Origin: an uncultured Pseudomonadota bacterium | Lineage (GTDB): Bacteria; Pseudomonadota; Gammaproteobacteria; Burkholderiales; Rhodocyclaceae | Length of the DNA stretch: 57,734 nucleotides | NCBI GenBank assembly: GCA_903870055.1 | Contig: CAIQBG010000017.1 | Location: forward strand, 1-57,734 | Reading direction: 5' to 3' | Shown: positions 30,304-40,249 of the stretch, in pieces | Position numbering within the stretch: position 1 is the first letter of the stretch | Layout: each line of letters opens with the position of its first letter | The notes under the pieces: model-generated | What the model saw: only the letters and a program-made list of their open reading frames with translations | What the model was told of the DNA's origin: nothing | The model's database searches: none | Position numbers and translations under genes: made by a program

Positions 30304-30340
30304 ATAACGCCTACAGTTATAGTCAATTCAGGAATAGAAC

Positions 30341-31123
30341 ATGCAGCTAACAGCCTCGAACACCACGCTCAAAGGCCTTAAGGGCCTAGTCGTCGGCATT
30401 GCGAATCAGCACAGCATCGCCTGGGGATGTGCCGAGGCATTCCGTGCCGCTGGGGCCGAGCTCGCAGTGACCTACCTGAATGCCAAGGCAGAATCTCATG
30501 TGCGCCCGCTTGCAGAGAGTCTAGACGCATCACTTATCCAACCGCTGGACGTGGAGAATGATGCAGAAATGGGTGCGCTATTCGAGAAAATCGATCAGGA
30601 CTGGGGAAAGCTCGATTTTGTACTGCACTCTATTGCATTTGCGCCTCTGGATGACCTGCACGGCCCGGTTCTAGATACCAGCCGCGAGGGGTTTTCCCGC
30701 GCTATGGACATTTCCTGCCATAGCCTGATCCGTCTTGCCCGTCATGCCGCCCCGTTGATGAAAGACGGCGGTTCACTATTAACGATGAGTTACGAAGGCG
30801 CCAACCGCGTTGCGCCTCACTACGGCATCATGGGTCTGGCCAAAGCATCACTTGAAGCCGCCACACGTGCGCTGGCGGCAGAACTGGGTCCGAAGAACAT
30901 TTCAGTCAACGCTATTTCACCGGGCCCCATCGCAACACGCGCCGCTTCAGGCATCCTTGAATTCGATCACCTGATGCAGGACAGCATCGAACATGCCCCA
31001 CTCCGCCGCCTGGTCACGATTGAGGAAGTCGGCGCCCTGGCGACACTACTCGCCAGTCCAGCAGGTCGCGGTATCACCGGTGATGTCATCGTTGTCGATG
31101 GCGGCCGTCATATTCTCTATTGA
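30341..31123 (+). CDS. fabI: Enoyl-ACP reductase FabI
   Basis: Last reduction of the fatty-acid elongation cycle, NAD(P)H-dependent. SDR fold of 260 residues with the FabI-type cofactor motif VVGIANQHSIAWGCAEAF (classical SDRs have TGxxxGxG) and catalytic Y151, Y161 and K168 in the Y-x6-K arrangement of HYGIMGLAK. AISPGPIATRAASGI is the substrate-loop region. A GGA lies eight bases before the ATG. Its stop overlaps a possible TTG start of the downstream MaoC-PTA fusion gene, so the two are one operon. Confidence 0.92.
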   Translation: MQLTASNTTLKGLKGLVVGIANQHSIAWGCAEAFRAAGAELAVTYLNAKAESHVRPLAESLDASLIQPLDVENDAEMGALFEKIDQDWGKLDFVLHSIAFAPLDDLHGPVLDTSREGFSRAMDISCHSLIRLARHAAPLMKDGGSLLTMSYEGANRVAPHYGIMGLAKASLEAATRALAAELGPKNISVNAISPGPIATRAASGILEFDHLMQDSIEHAPLRRLVTIEEVGALATLLASPAGRGITGDVIVVDGGRHILY

Positions 31124-31137
31124 TCCAATTACAAGTC

Positions 31138-32571
31138 ATGTCACACTCATACAGCCTAGATAAGTTCTGTTCAGACCTCATTGAGAACCATCCGTTCAAC
31201 GAATTAGCGGTCGGCGATAACGCCTCGGTCGTCCGTACGGTTACGGTGGACGACTTACGACTTTTTGCTGCTGCCACCGGCGACACCAATCCCAACATGC
31301 TGGATCCGGAATTTGCCGACAGTAGTATTTACCGGGAAGTTGTCGCTCACGGCATGTGGTCTGGGGCCATGCTGGTCAATCTACTCGGCAGTGAACTGCC
31401 GGGTCTGGGTACCATTCTGGTTGATCAGAATCTGCGTTATTTGCGCCCAATCATGGTGGGCGATACGGTTACCTTCAAGATTACGGTAGAACGGAAATAC
31501 GAACGCACGCAACACGTGCTATTCGATGCCGAAGTCATTCTGGAAAGTGGCCAACGTGCGGTGACCGGCACGCTGGAAGTGCTGGCTCCCTCCGAGAAGA
31601 TTTCGCGTAAAAAACTTTGTGTTCCAAAGGCAACCTTATCAACCTATACGGAGCGCTTTCAGGCTTTTGTTGATACGGCAAAAGGCATGGACCCCGTAAT
31701 CACCGCCGTCATCCATCCCTGTGATGAAGAATCATTGAAGGGGGCTGTACTCGCTGCTGAATATGGTCTGATTCATCCAATTCTGATTGGCCCGGCCGAA
31801 CGGATTCGTCAGTTGGCTCAAACGTTTGATCTGAACATTGAGCCCTACCGGATTGTCGACACACCATATAGTCAGGAATCCGCCCGCATCGGTGTAGAAC
31901 TCGCCCGCAAGGGAGAAGCCCAGGCGCTGATGAAAGGTAGCCTGCATACCGATGAAATGATGAGTGCCGTCGTCGATCGCACGACAGGCTTGAGAACTGC
32001 ACGCCGTTTATCACACGTTTTCCGCATGGATGTCCATGCCTATGGCAAACCCCTGCTGATTACTGATGCGGCCATTAATATCTATCCGGACCTGATGACA
32101 AAGGCCGACATCATTCAGAACGTCATTGACCTGGCACATATACTCGGATTGCAAGACCCACGAGTAGCGATTCTGTCGGCCGTAGAGACAATCAATCCTA
32201 AGATTCAATCGACTCTGGATGCAGCAGCACTCTGCAAAATGGCTGACCGGGGCCAAATCAAAGGCGGCACATTGGATGGCCCACTGGCCTTTGATAACGC
32301 AGTTTCTCTTGATGCGGCCAAGACCAAGGGTATTAAATCCCCAGTGGCTGGTCTTGCCGATATTCTGGTGGTGCCAGATCTGGAATCCGGGAATATGGTT
32401 GCCAAACAACTGGAATACCTGGCAGGTGCTGTACCGGCAGGCATCGTACTGGGCGCTAAAGTACCCATTATCCTAACGTCGCGTGCAGATCATGCCGAAA
32501 CGCGTATTGCCTCCTGTGTGTTGGCCGTACGCATCGCTGACGCCAATCAGAAAAAAATAAAGCCAGCTTAA
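31138..32571 (+). CDS. MaoC-like enoyl-CoA hydratase / phosphotransacetylase fusion protein
   Basis: Two joined enzymes in about 477 residues. Residues about 10-150 form a MaoC hot-dog hydratase (LRLFAAATGDTNPNML with the D/H-type motif, VVAHGMWSGAML). Residues about 165-477 are a phosphate acetyl/butyryltransferase domain (HPCDEESLKGAVLAAEYGL, GLADILVVPDLESGNM). This arrangement is known as bifunctional enoyl-CoA hydratase/phosphate acetyltransferase in betaproteobacteria; in vivo substrates are uncertain. It often lies with ackA and fabI; here only fabI is present. Start choice: a TTG at 31120 overlaps the fabI stop, but ATG 31138 looks more likely; neither has a good ribosome site. A terminator hairpin overlaps its last codons. 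Confidence 0.88.
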   Translation: MSHSYSLDKFCSDLIENHPFNELAVGDNASVVRTVTVDDLRLFAAATGDTNPNMLDPEFADSSIYREVVAHGMWSGAMLVNLLGSELPGLGTILVDQNLRYLRPIMVGDTVTFKITVERKYERTQHVLFDAEVILESGQRAVTGTLEVLAPSEKISRKKLCVPKATLSTYTERFQAFVDTAKGMDPVITAVIHPCDEESLKGAVLAAEYGLIHPILIGPAERIRQLAQTFDLNIEPYRIVDTPYSQESARIGVELARKGEAQALMKGSLHTDEMMSAVVDRTTGLRTARRLSHVFRMDVHAYGKPLLITDAAINIYPDLMTKADIIQNVIDLAHILGLQDPRVAILSAVETINPKIQSTLDAAALCKMADRGQIKGGTLDGPLAFDNAVSLDAAKTKGIKSPVAGLADILVVPDLESGNMVAKQLEYLAGAVPAGIVLGAKVPIILTSRADHAETRIASCVLAVRIADANQKKIKPA

Positions 32572-32585
32572 TTTGCTGGCTTTAT
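32557..32585. terminator. Bidirectional intrinsic terminator, overlapping a stop codon
   Basis: 11-bp stem ATAAAGCCAGC/GCTGGCTTTAT with a 7-base loop. The left arm lies inside the last codons of the MaoC-PTA gene. On the minus strand a run of six T follows, so it probably also ends the CBS/fdxA transcript. Confidence 0.85.
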
Positions 32586-32605
32586 CGGGTTCAGCAACGA
32601 CTTGA

Positions 32606-33055
32606 TTAGTCGTTGCCGTCTTCCGCTGGCCAATTCTTGATGAAGTTCTTAAGCATGCGGTTTTCAAAGCCCTGCTCCTCCAGAACAGCCTTGGCAACGT
32701 CCATAAAAGAAACGACGCCCATCAGCAACTTGCCATCCATCACCGGTACATAACGCTGGTGATGATTAACCAGTAGTTCACGCACTGCTTCAATCGGCAT
32801 GTCCGGACGCGCCACAATCGGCTGAGCGACCATGAAATTAGCAACCGTCATAGCCGACAAATCACCTTTGGTTTTACCCACCGCTTGCAGCACTTCACGG
32901 AAGGTAATCAGACCGGTCATTTCGCCACCGTCCATGACAACCAGTGAACCGGCATCATGCTCGGTCAATGCCTCAACGGCCTGGGCCAGACTGGCACCCG
33001 AATGGGTGGTGTAAAGCACGTTGCCTTTGAGTTTAAGTATTTCCTGTACCAGCAT
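32606..33055 (-). CDS. CBS-domain-pair protein
   Basis: A 149-residue protein made almost wholly of two CBS domains: VEALTEHDAGSLVVMDGGEMTGLITFREVLQAV (first, shown in pieces) and EAVRELLVNHHQRYVPVMDGKLLMGVVSFMDVAKAVL (second). Such proteins bind adenine nucleotides and regulate partners, but nothing here names the partner. It starts 20 bases downstream of fdxA and is probably co-transcribed with it. Confidence 0.88.
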   Translation of the reverse strand: MLVQEILKLKGNVLYTTHSGASLAQAVEALTEHDAGSLVVMDGGEMTGLITFREVLQAVGKTKGDLSAMTVANFMVAQPIVARPDMPIEAVRELLVNHHQRYVPVMDGKLLMGVVSFMDVAKAVLEEQGFENRMLKNFIKNWPAEDGND

Positions 33056-33075
33056 ACGAATATCCGGGTCCTGTC

Positions 33076-33399
33076 TTAGCGTTCAAGTTCGGCGAGCTTG
33101 CCAGCCTGCCCGTTAAAGTTATCAGCATCCGGCAATGGATCCTTGCGCTCGGCAATAACGGGCCAGTTCTTGGCCAATTCTGCGTTCAAAGCAATAAAGG
33201 CTTCCTGACCTGCCGGCACATCATCTTCGGCATAAATCGCTTCTGCAGGGCATTCGGCAACGCACAAAGTGCAGTCAATACACTCATCCGGGTCAATGAC
33301 CAGAAAATTAGGGCCTTCGTGGAAACAATCCACCGGGCACACATCCACGCAATCCGTGTATTTGCATTTGATGCAGTTGTCTGTAACAACGTACGTCAT
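33076..33399 (-). CDS. fdxA: Ferredoxin FdxA, 7Fe-type
   Basis: A 107-residue cytoplasmic electron carrier of the Azotobacter FdI family. By alignment to that family, C9, C17, C21 and C50 should hold a 3Fe-4S cluster and C25, C40, C43 and C46 a 4Fe-4S cluster; the extra non-ligand C12 is also conserved. The longer C-terminal tail (from about residue 60) is typical of FdxA. GAGGAAAG stands just before the ATG. It is divergent from trxA, with a palindrome between the two. Confidence 0.95.
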   Translation of the reverse strand: MTYVVTDNCIKCKYTDCVDVCPVDCFHEGPNFLVIDPDECIDCTLCVAECPAEAIYAEDDVPAGQEAFIALNAELAKNWPVIAERKDPLPDADNFNGQAGKLAELER

Positions 33400-33478
33400 G
33401 ACTTTCCTCGAAATTGATGACTTCTACATATAGATCTTGCCCATTATGCCGTCTTGCGGCAAACTTCGCACGTATGTC

Positions 33479-33496
33479 TTGTGTCGTTAGACACAA
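33479..33496. promoter_or_regulatory. 18-base palindrome between fdxA and trxA
   Basis: TTGTGTC-GTTA-GACACAA, perfect 7-bp arms. A smaller repeat, TGCCG-TCTTG-CGGCA, lies about 35 bases to its left. No T run follows, so an operator for a dimeric regulator is more likely than a terminator. The regulator is unknown. Confidence 0.4.
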
Positions 33497-33547
33497 ACAG
33501 GCATATTACGAATTCTTCAATCACTTATTCCTTTGAGGCAATGCGCT

Positions 33548-33874
33548 ATGAGCGAACATATTGTCCACGTCACTGACAGCTCTTTCGCCGACGACGTTAC
33601 CAAATCGACCGAACCGGTTCTGCTCGACTTCTGGGCTGAATGGTGTGGTCCGTGCAAAATGATTGCGCCGATCCTTGACGATATCGCCCAGGAATATGCC
33701 GGCAAAGTTAAAGTTGCCAAGATCAATATCGATGAGAATCAGCAAACACCTGCTCAGTTTGGTGTGCGCGGCATTCCAACGCTCATGCTGTTCAAGAACG
33801 GCAGCGTTGAGGCCACCAAGGTGGGTGCCCTCTCGAAATCTCAACTGGTTGCCTTCCTAGACGGCCACCTGTAA
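33548..33874 (+). CDS. trxA: Thioredoxin TrxA
   Basis: Thiol-disulfide reductant of the cytoplasm, 108 residues. The active site is WCGPC (W32-C36), with the cis-proline in RGIPTLMLF. Start choice: ATG 33548 has GAGG nine bases upstream; a TTG at 33533 would add five residues and is rejected. It is followed by its own strong terminator and is therefore separate from rho. Confidence 0.97.
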   Translation: MSEHIVHVTDSSFADDVTKSTEPVLLDFWAEWCGPCKMIAPILDDIAQEYAGKVKVAKINIDENQQTPAQFGVRGIPTLMLFKNGSVEATKVGALSKSQLVAFLDGHL

Positions 33875-33881
33875 GATCATT

Positions 33882-33903
33882 GGGGTGGAATGCGTTCCAC
33901 CCC
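33882..33903 (+). terminator. Intrinsic terminator of trxA
   Basis: Perfect 9-bp stem GGGGTGGAA/TTCCACCCC with a TGCG tetraloop, followed by TTGCTTT, starting eight bases after the trxA stop. Confidence 0.9.
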
Positions 33904-34119
33904 TTGCTTTACCCTCGTACCAATCGCAACATCCCTGACCAGAGCAATTCTGGCCATCAAAGCAATAGAAATCAGACGAACTGTAGCAACTGCTCTCTGA
34001 CATCTCTTCTGCAAGCCGCTTGAACACAAGCTCCCAGTCCTTTCGCAATAGTTTCAAGTACGTTTTACGTGCGTTTTGCGAACAGGCATGACACCACCGC
34101 GCATCATTGCGTCCCAAAT

Positions 34120-35379
34120 ATGCATCTTTCAGAACTCAAGTCCAAACATGTCAGCCAACTGATTGACATGGCCACTACGGCCGGTATCGAACACGCCAAC
34201 CGCCTGCGTAAACAGGAACTCATCTTTGCCCTGCTCAAAGAACACGCAAAGACCGGTGAAACTATCGCCGGTGATGGTTGCCTGGAAGTAATGCAAGAAG
34301 GCTACGGCTTTCTGCGCTCCCCCGAATCCTCATATCTGGCCAGCTCGGATGACATCTACGTCTCCCCTTCCCAGATGCGTCGCTATAACCTGCGCAACGG
34401 CGACACCATTGACGGTGAAATCCGCATGCCGCGCGAAGGCGAACGTTATTTTGCATTGACCAAAGTTGATCGCATCAACGGTGAAGCGCCCGATGCCTGC
34501 AAAAACAAGATTCTCTTCGAGAACCTCACACCGCTTCACCCGAATCAGCCGCTCAAGCTGGAACGTGACAGCAAAACCGAAGAAAACCTCACCTCCCGCA
34601 TCATCGACATGGTGGCGCCGATTGGTAAGGGGCAGCGCGGCCTGCTCGTCGCTTCGCCGAAATCCGGTAAAACTGTCATGTTGCAGAATATCGCCCATGC
34701 CATTACGGCCAGCCACCCGGATGTGGTGCTGATCGTTCTGTTGATCGACGAGCGCCCGGACGAAGTTACCGAAATGCAGCGCTCGGTGCGTGGCGAAGTT
34801 ATTGCCTCGACCTTCGACGAACCACCCGTACGTCACGTACAAGTCGCCGAAATGGTTATCGAAAAAGCCAAGCGCCTGGTCGAACACAAAAAAGATGTGG
34901 TCATCCTGCTTGACTCGATCACGCGTCTGGCTCGTGCCTACAACACCGTACAACCGGCCTCGGGCAAGGTTCTGTCGGGTGGTGTGGATGCCAATGCCCT
35001 GCAAAAACCAAAACGTGTCTTCGGTGCTGCTCGTAATATCGAAGAAGGTGGTTCGCTGACGATTATCGCAACCGCCCTGATCGATACCGGCAGCCGTATG
35101 GACGATGTAATCTACGAAGAGTTCAAGGGCACAGGCAACATGGAGATCCATCTGGATCGCAAGATGTCTGAAAAGCGTCTGTATCCATCGATCAACGTCA
35201 ACCGTTCGGGTACCCGCCGCGAAGAACTCCTTATTCCACAGGAAATCCTGCAGAAGATCTGGGTGCTACGTAAGCTGCTCTACCCGATGGACGACCTGGA
35301 AGCAATGGAGTTCTTGCTCGACAAGGTCCGTTCAACCAAGAACAACGCCGAATTCTTCGATGCCATGCGCCGTGGCTAA
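34120..35379 (+). CDS. rho: Transcription termination factor Rho
   Basis: Hexameric RNA helicase that ends transcription at C-rich unstructured sites. 419 residues: N-terminal helical and cold-shock RNA-binding domains ([34 protein letters not shown] in pieces), then the RecA-like ATPase with P-loop [21 protein letters not shown], and the Q/R loops ([22 protein letters not shown]). Start choice: ATG 34120 gives the standard N-terminus; the frame is open to 34069 but those residues are not Rho-like. There is no Shine-Dalgarno. The leader of about 215 bases between the trxA terminator and the start may be the site of Rho autoregulation. Confidence 0.97.
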   Translation: MHLSELKSKHVSQLIDMATTAGIEHANRLRKQELIFALLKEHAKTGETIAGDGCLEVMQEGYGFLRSPESSYLASSDDIYVSPSQMRRYNLRNGDTIDGEIRMPREGERYFALTKVDRINGEAPDACKNKILFENLTPLHPNQPLKLERDSKTEENLTSRIIDMVAPIGKGQRGLLVASPKSGKTVMLQNIAHAITASHPDVVLIVLLIDERPDEVTEMQRSVRGEVIASTFDEPPVRHVQVAEMVIEKAKRLVEHKKDVVILLDSITRLARAYNTVQPASGKVLSGGVDANALQKPKRVFGAARNIEEGGSLTIIATALIDTGSRMDDVIYEEFKGTGNMEIHLDRKMSEKRLYPSINVNRSGTRREELLIPQEILQKIWVLRKLLYPMDDLEAMEFLLDKVRSTKNNAEFFDAMRRG

Positions 35380-35387
35380 TAAAGCCA

Positions 35388-35416
35388 TTGCAATCGATTG
35401 AAAATTCAGCGATAAT
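35388..35416 (+). promoter_or_regulatory. Sigma-70 promoter for rpmE
   Basis: TTGCAA (35388-35393), a 17-base spacer, GATAAT (35411-35416); leader of about 60 bases before the rpmE ATG. Confidence 0.65.
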
Positions 35417-35480
35417 TTAAAACTTAAGTGATCTCGCCACAATCGCCAGATCGGTGTAACTAAAACTAGGATTCTTTCAA

Positions 35481-35696
35481 ATGAAGTCTGGCATCCACCC
35501 CGAATACAAAGATATCGAAGTCACCTGCTCCTGCGGTGAGAAGTTCACGACCAAGTCGACCATGAACAAGGCCCTGCACGTTGAAGTTTGTTCAAACTGC
35601 CACCCTTACTACACGGGCAAGCAGAAGATCGTGGATACGGCTGGTCGCGTCGAGAAATTCCGTCAGAAGTTCGGCGGCCTGCGCAAGTCTGCCTAA
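35481..35696 (+). CDS. rpmE: 50S ribosomal protein L31 (zinc-binding form)
   Basis: 71 residues. Four cysteines C16, C18, C37 and C40 (CSC ... CSNC) mark the zinc-carrying C+ form. [20 protein letters not shown] is the family signature. Its own promoter and terminator frame it as a single-gene unit after rho. Confidence 0.97.
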   Translation: MKSGIHPEYKDIEVTCSCGEKFTTKSTMNKALHVEVCSNCHPYYTGKQKIVDTAGRVEKFRQKFGGLRKSA

Positions 35697-35719
35697 GACC
35701 TTCGCACGTTCGAACGATC

Positions 35720-35743
35720 AAAGGGCAGCTTAGGCTGCCCTTT
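35720..35743 (+). terminator. Intrinsic terminator of rpmE
   Basis: 10-bp stem AAAGGGCAGC/GCTGCCCTTT with TTAG loop, followed by TTGCTTT. Confidence 0.9.
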
Positions 35744-35772
35744 TGCTTTATAGGCAATACAATCGGCACATT

Positions 35773-37473
35773 ATGTCCTTTCTAGACCTGAGACCCACAC
35801 CACCCTCCGCCAAACCGGACGCTCCCGTGCGCTGGAGCACCTATTCGCGTCAGCCACTGCTCATGGGTTGGCCGGTGGCGCTGTGTCTTGCGCTGATCTT
35901 GCTGATTCCCGGCCTAATTGGTCGCGACCCCTGGCGCGGTGACGATGCCGAGCACTTTGGCCTCATTGCGAGCCTACTCAATGGCGGTAGCTGGCTCGTA
36001 CCTACCTTCCAGGGAGACACCTGGAACCAGTCTCCGCTCTACTACTGGGTCAATGCACTGATAGCCTGGCCCTTCAGTCTATTTCTGCCACTGCCTGACG
36101 CAGCGCGCATCGGTAACCTGTTCTGGGTAGCGACTACCATCTACGCGCTTTATCAGACGGCACGCGGCGCCCTAGGCACGGAAGACGCGCGCATTTTGCC
36201 CTTTCTAGCCTTAAGTGCACCGGGGCTAATGTTAAGCGCCCACGAAACGCAACCGGACCTGGCCGTCATGGCGGGTTATGCCCTATTCTTCTGGGGCACC
36301 AGCAAAATATGCTTTGAAAAAGTCACGCCCGGATCAACACTTGCTGCACTGGGCTTGGGCGTCACGATACTGTCCGGCGGGCTCTGTATAGCCTTGCCGC
36401 TCATCCTTGTGCTACTCGGCCAGTTTTTACTCAAGCCGAAACTACGAATCAACACCCTTGTTGCACTGATGCTTGGGTTGCTCATCGGCTTTTTCTGGTT
36501 CATCCATGCAGCGGCATTTGGCAACCCGGAGCCTGGCGCACTTCTTGAAGCCATCTGGCCCACATCGACCCTACGCAATCTCGCAGAGATTCCACCGCAT
36601 CTGATGACCTTTATCAAATTGGTCGCCTGGACAACATGGCCGGCCTGGCCGATAGCTGCCTGGACACTCTGGCGCCGGCGCCTCACTTTCTGGCGCCAAG
36701 AAACCGTTGTGCCGCTTATTGTCCTGCTCCTGGCATTTGCCATTCAGGTAAGCATCTCTGCAGCCCGCCCATCAAAGAGCCTCATCCTGCTCGTGCCGAT
36801 ACTCTTGCTTGCGACGGCTTCGGTAAGTCACCTACGACGCGGCGCCGCTAACCTGCTTGACGCGTTTACGCTGACACTGTTTACCATTACCGCAGGCTTT
36901 GTCTGGCTGGGCTGGTGCGCCATTCATTTCGGCTGGCCTGAGCACCTGGCTCAAACCGTCACGCGTCTGGAACCGGGGTTCAGAACACCATTAACTATCG
37001 TACCGCCGGCCATTGCCTTTCTACTCACGATTGGCTGGTTCGTCCTAATGCGCAATATCCCGCGCTCACCTGTACGTGGTATTCAACACTGGTTTGCAGG
37101 CATTACACTTATCTGGGCACTCGTTGTTGCCCTCTGGTCACCATGGCTCGATCACGGCATGTCATTTACCCGTTTGGGCAATCAACTCGCTCAACAAATC
37201 GACCCCTCTGGCTGTATCGCAACGTACAAGGTATCTGATGATGCACGGGCCGCATTAAGTTACCAACTTCAACGCGCTATGCCCCGTAGTGCCCTGAAAG
37301 CGTCTGCCAGCTGCCGCTTGCTTCTGACTGAAAGCGAAGGCGAGAATCAGGAGATCAAACTACCGAAAGGCTGGGAGTCCGCTAACAAAGTTTGGGCTGG
37401 ACACCGCCGTGGCACGCGAGCCGAGCGTTATACCCTTTTCGTACGCAGCACGCCTGAATCTACTCAGCCTTGA
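35773..37473 (+). CDS. ArnT/PMT-type membrane glycosyltransferase
   Basis: A 566-residue inner-membrane protein with about ten to twelve helices. The first periplasmic loop carries [17 protein letters not shown] and a following [12 protein letters not shown], the pattern of GT-C enzymes of the PMT/ArnT family that take a sugar from a polyprenyl phosphate donor. Targets are usually lipid A or other envelope glycans; the acceptor here is unknown. A soluble C-terminal region of about 90 residues follows the last helix. Start choice: ATG 35773 rather than 35743, which lies in the rpmE terminator tail. A TACAAT only nine bases before the ATG could be its -10. The 3' end overlaps orn by 14 bases, tail to tail. 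Confidence 0.85.
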   Translation: MSFLDLRPTPPSAKPDAPVRWSTYSRQPLLMGWPVALCLALILLIPGLIGRDPWRGDDAEHFGLIASLLNGGSWLVPTFQGDTWNQSPLYYWVNALIAWPFSLFLPLPDAARIGNLFWVATTIYALYQTARGALGTEDARILPFLALSAPGLMLSAHETQPDLAVMAGYALFFWGTSKICFEKVTPGSTLAALGLGVTILSGGLCIALPLILVLLGQFLLKPKLRINTLVALMLGLLIGFFWFIHAAAFGNPEPGALLEAIWPTSTLRNLAEIPPHLMTFIKLVAWTTWPAWPIAAWTLWRRRLTFWRQETVVPLIVLLLAFAIQVSISAARPSKSLILLVPILLLATASVSHLRRGAANLLDAFTLTLFTITAGFVWLGWCAIHFGWPEHLAQTVTRLEPGFRTPLTIVPPAIAFLLTIGWFVLMRNIPRSPVRGIQHWFAGITLIWALVVALWSPWLDHGMSFTRLGNQLAQQIDPSGCIATYKVSDDARAALSYQLQRAMPRSALKASASCRLLLTESEGENQEIKLPKGWESANKVWAGHRRGTRAERYTLFVRSTPESTQP

Positions 37474-38008
37474 TAAAGTGGTGTCGATAGAAGCGTAGCT
37501 CTTCTATCGATTCATGTACGTCGGCGAGCGCCGTATGCGCACCGGTTTTGTTGACCTGGGCCGATAACTCCGGACGCCAGCGACGGCAGAGTTCCTTGAG
37601 CGTGCTCACATCAAGATTCCGATAATGAAACCATGTCTCCAGCTTAGGCATATGACGCGCCATAAAACGCCGATCCTGGCAGATGGAATTGCCACACATA
37701 GGGCTGACGCCCTTACCGATCCAATCTTTCATAAAATCAATGGCGACCTGCTCAACAGCACCCATATCCAGCGGAGACGTTCGTACACGCTCGATAAGAC
37801 CCGAAGCACCGTGTGTTTTGGTATTCCAATCATCCATCCCTGCCAGCGTTGCATCCGATTGATGTACAGCCCAGGAAGCTGACTCGGCGACGACGTTCAG
37901 ATCCGCATCTGTCACCACCATGGCCAGCTCTAGAATCGTATCCGTATCCGGATTCAACCCAGTCATTTCCATATCCAGCCACACTAACCGTCTTTGATCT
38001 ATGCCCAT
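37460..38008 (-). CDS. orn: Oligoribonuclease Orn
   Basis: Degrades 2-5-nt RNAs, including pGpG from c-di-GMP turnover, to mononucleotides. DEDD family: D12 and E14 in WLDMEMTGL, a later Asp in [11 protein letters not shown], and [14 protein letters not shown] with the final acid. 182 residues, normal length. Start choice: ATG 38008 with AAGG upstream matches the family; the frame extends to 38062 without similarity. It is divergent from the M48 protease gene and overlaps the glycosyltransferase gene at the 3' end. Confidence 0.95.
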   Translation of the reverse strand: MGIDQRRLVWLDMEMTGLNPDTDTILELAMVVTDADLNVVAESASWAVHQSDATLAGMDDWNTKTHGASGLIERVRTSPLDMGAVEQVAIDFMKDWIGKGVSPMCGNSICQDRRFMARHMPKLETWFHYRNLDVSTLKELCRRWRPELSAQVNKTGAHTALADVHESIEELRFYRHHFIKAE

Positions 38009-38082
38009 AGCTACACTACCTTCTGCGTCATGCTTTAAGATGCCATATTGTGTCATAGTCACTCGCCCTACTTCACGGATCC

Positions 38083-39342
38083 ATGTCTGATATTTCGCTC
38101 CTCTTTATTGCGCTAGTCGCTGCTAATCTACTCGTCAAACTCTGGCTTACTGTCCGTCAGGCCAGCAACGTACAGCGTCACCAGCCGCAGGTACCTGATG
38201 CCTTTAAAGATGTCATTAGCCTGGAAGCCCACCAGAAAGCAGCTGCCTACTCTTGCGCCAAAATACGTCTGGCGCAAATGAGTCTGCTCATTGATAGTGT
38301 GTGGTTGTTGGCACTAACCCTAGGCGGCGGCATTAACCTGCTCTATGGCCTTGCCATCACGCTGAGCAACAGTGACTCTAGCTTAATCACCGGGCTGATT
38401 TTTCTGGTTAGTTTAGGGGTGCTATCAAGCCTGGTTGATCTACCCCTCGGCATTTACCGCCAGTTCAGTCTCGAAGCACGCTTTGGCTTTAACCGAATGA
38501 CGCCAGCGCTGTTTATCACTGACCTCTTACGCAATGCACTCGTCAGCTTGATCATCGCTCTGCCACTGCTCTCTCTCATCCTCTGGTTGCTCGATCTCGC
38601 TACACCAATGAGCTGGCTGTGGGCCTGGCTCGGCTGGATGGTTTTTAATGCATTGCTACTCTTTATTTATCCGGTGGTGATTGCCCCCCTCTTCAATAAA
38701 TTCACGCCCATGCCAGACAGCGAGCACAAACAGAAGCTCGATGCTTTGCTACAACGCTGCGGCTTCAGTGCAGCTGGCTTATTCGTTATGGATGGTTCCA
38801 AGCGCTCTGCCCATGCCAATGCCTACTTCACCGGCTTTGGTAAAAATCGTCGGATTGTTCTGTTTGATACCTTGATTAACCAACTGTCACCAAATCAATT
38901 AGAAGCTGTACTTGCCCATGAAATCGGGCACTACCAATGCAAACACCTGCAAAAACGCCTGACGCTCATGGCAGTCATATCACTCGCCTTGCTCTGGAGC
39001 CTCTTCCAGCTGCTGCATGCTTCCTGGTTCTATAGTGCGCTGGGCGTAAACATGGTTAATCCGGCCACAGCACTTGCCCTCTTTAGTCTGGCTATGCCCC
39101 TGTGCCTGCTACCCCTCACACCGCTCAGCAATGCGTTATCGCGCAAACATGAATACGAGGCTGACGCCTATGCGGCCCAGCATGCCAGCGCACAAGAACT
39201 CATCGATGCGTTAATCACCATGTATCGGGAAAATGCTGCCACGCTAACACCGGACCCGATCTACTCACTATTTCATGACAGCCATCCACCCGCTACCCTG
39301 CGTATTGCACACCTCTCGGCACAACCAGGCGCTCGCGCATGA
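38083..39342 (+). CDS. M48 family membrane metalloprotease (Ste24/CAAX-protease-like)
   Basis: 419 residues with six or more membrane helices. Zinc site HEIGH at H279-H283 and a downstream EYEAD (357-361) that supplies the third ligand. Family members cleave membrane or misfolded proteins; the bacterial substrate is not known. It overlaps rsgA by four bases (ATGA), so the two are co-translated. Confidence 0.9.
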   Translation: MSDISLLFIALVAANLLVKLWLTVRQASNVQRHQPQVPDAFKDVISLEAHQKAAAYSCAKIRLAQMSLLIDSVWLLALTLGGGINLLYGLAITLSNSDSSLITGLIFLVSLGVLSSLVDLPLGIYRQFSLEARFGFNRMTPALFITDLLRNALVSLIIALPLLSLILWLLDLATPMSWLWAWLGWMVFNALLLFIYPVVIAPLFNKFTPMPDSEHKQKLDALLQRCGFSAAGLFVMDGSKRSAHANAYFTGFGKNRRIVLFDTLINQLSPNQLEAVLAHEIGHYQCKHLQKRLTLMAVISLALLWSLFQLLHASWFYSALGVNMVNPATALALFSLAMPLCLLPLTPLSNALSRKHEYEADAYAAQHASAQELIDALITMYRENAATLTPDPIYSLFHDSHPPATLRIAHLSAQPGARA

Positions 39343-40244
39343 ATAAAACCTTTACTGCGCGCATCATTGCCAGCCACGGCAGGCACTATGTAGCGCGCGA
39401 TAACTCTGGCGCGCTCTGGCACTGCATTGCCCGTGGCAAAAAGCATGAAGTAGCCGTCAACGATCTCGTTACGCTTACCGACCTCGGGAATTCAGGTGAT
39501 GTAACCCAACCGCAGGCCGTAATTGAAAAGACAGAACCGCGGCAGAACCTATTCCGACGGTCTGATCAATTTAAAGACAAGGCCATTGCGGCCAATGTGG
39601 ATCAGGTATGGTTCGTGGTCGCTACCGAGCCGTCTTTCGACCCTGAGCTACTGTCCCGATGTCAGGTGGCCTGTGCCGCTGAAGACATCGGATTTACGAT
39701 CCTGCTGAATAAAGCGGATCTACTTGATCTGGTGCCACGAGCCGAAGAATTGATTGCGCCTTTCAATGCGCTTGGCATCCCGGTCATTCACACATCGACA
39801 TTGAGCGGCCAGGGCATTGATCAACTTCGTAACCAGATTAATGCACAAGCCACCGTGCTTACTGGTCAATCCGGCATGGGTAAATCTTCTCTCATCAATG
39901 TGCTGGTGCCGGATGCCAAGGCGACCATTGGTGAGATCTCTCACTACCTAGATACCGGGCGTCACACCACAACGACCGTTCAGGCTTATCAACAAGAACC
40001 CGACATCACTATCATCGATGTACCCGGGTTACAGGTCTTCGGCCTCTCCCATTTAACTGACGAGCAGATCCTGCTCGCCTTTCCGGAATTCCGACCGCAT
40101 CTGGGAGACTGTCGATTCCGCGATTGCCGACACCTCAATGAACCAGATTGCGCTTTCAGGAATGCCGTTGATGCCGGTACCGCAACACAAACCCGACTTG
40201 AGCTGATAAGACAACTGCTCATCGAGAACAAATCGCGCTTATAA
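39339..40244 (+). CDS. rsgA: Ribosome-maturation GTPase RsgA
   Basis: Checks late 30S assembly and releases RbfA. Circularly permuted GTPase: N-terminal OB fold, G4 (LNKADLLDL), then G1 GQSGMGKSS (176-184), G3 DVPGLQVFG. The C-terminal zinc knuckle follows C-x4-C-x-H-x5-C (CRFRDCRHLNEPDC). 301 residues. It ends at a strong hairpin shared with the thiolase gene. Confidence 0.96.
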   Translation: MNKTFTARIIASHGRHYVARDNSGALWHCIARGKKHEVAVNDLVTLTDLGNSGDVTQPQAVIEKTEPRQNLFRRSDQFKDKAIAANVDQVWFVVATEPSFDPELLSRCQVACAAEDIGFTILLNKADLLDLVPRAEELIAPFNALGIPVIHTSTLSGQGIDQLRNQINAQATVLTGQSGMGKSSLINVLVPDAKATIGEISHYLDTGRHTTTTVQAYQQEPDITIIDVPGLQVFGLSHLTDEQILLAFPEFRPHLGDCRFRDCRHLNEPDCAFRNAVDAGTATQTRLELIRQLLIENKSRL

Positions 40245-40249
40245 AAAAA

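Noticed and set aside
34330-35151. 273-codon minus-strand frame
   Set aside because: Lies wholly inside rho, whose motifs are unmistakable; Asp/His/Phe-rich antisense composition is typical of a shadow.
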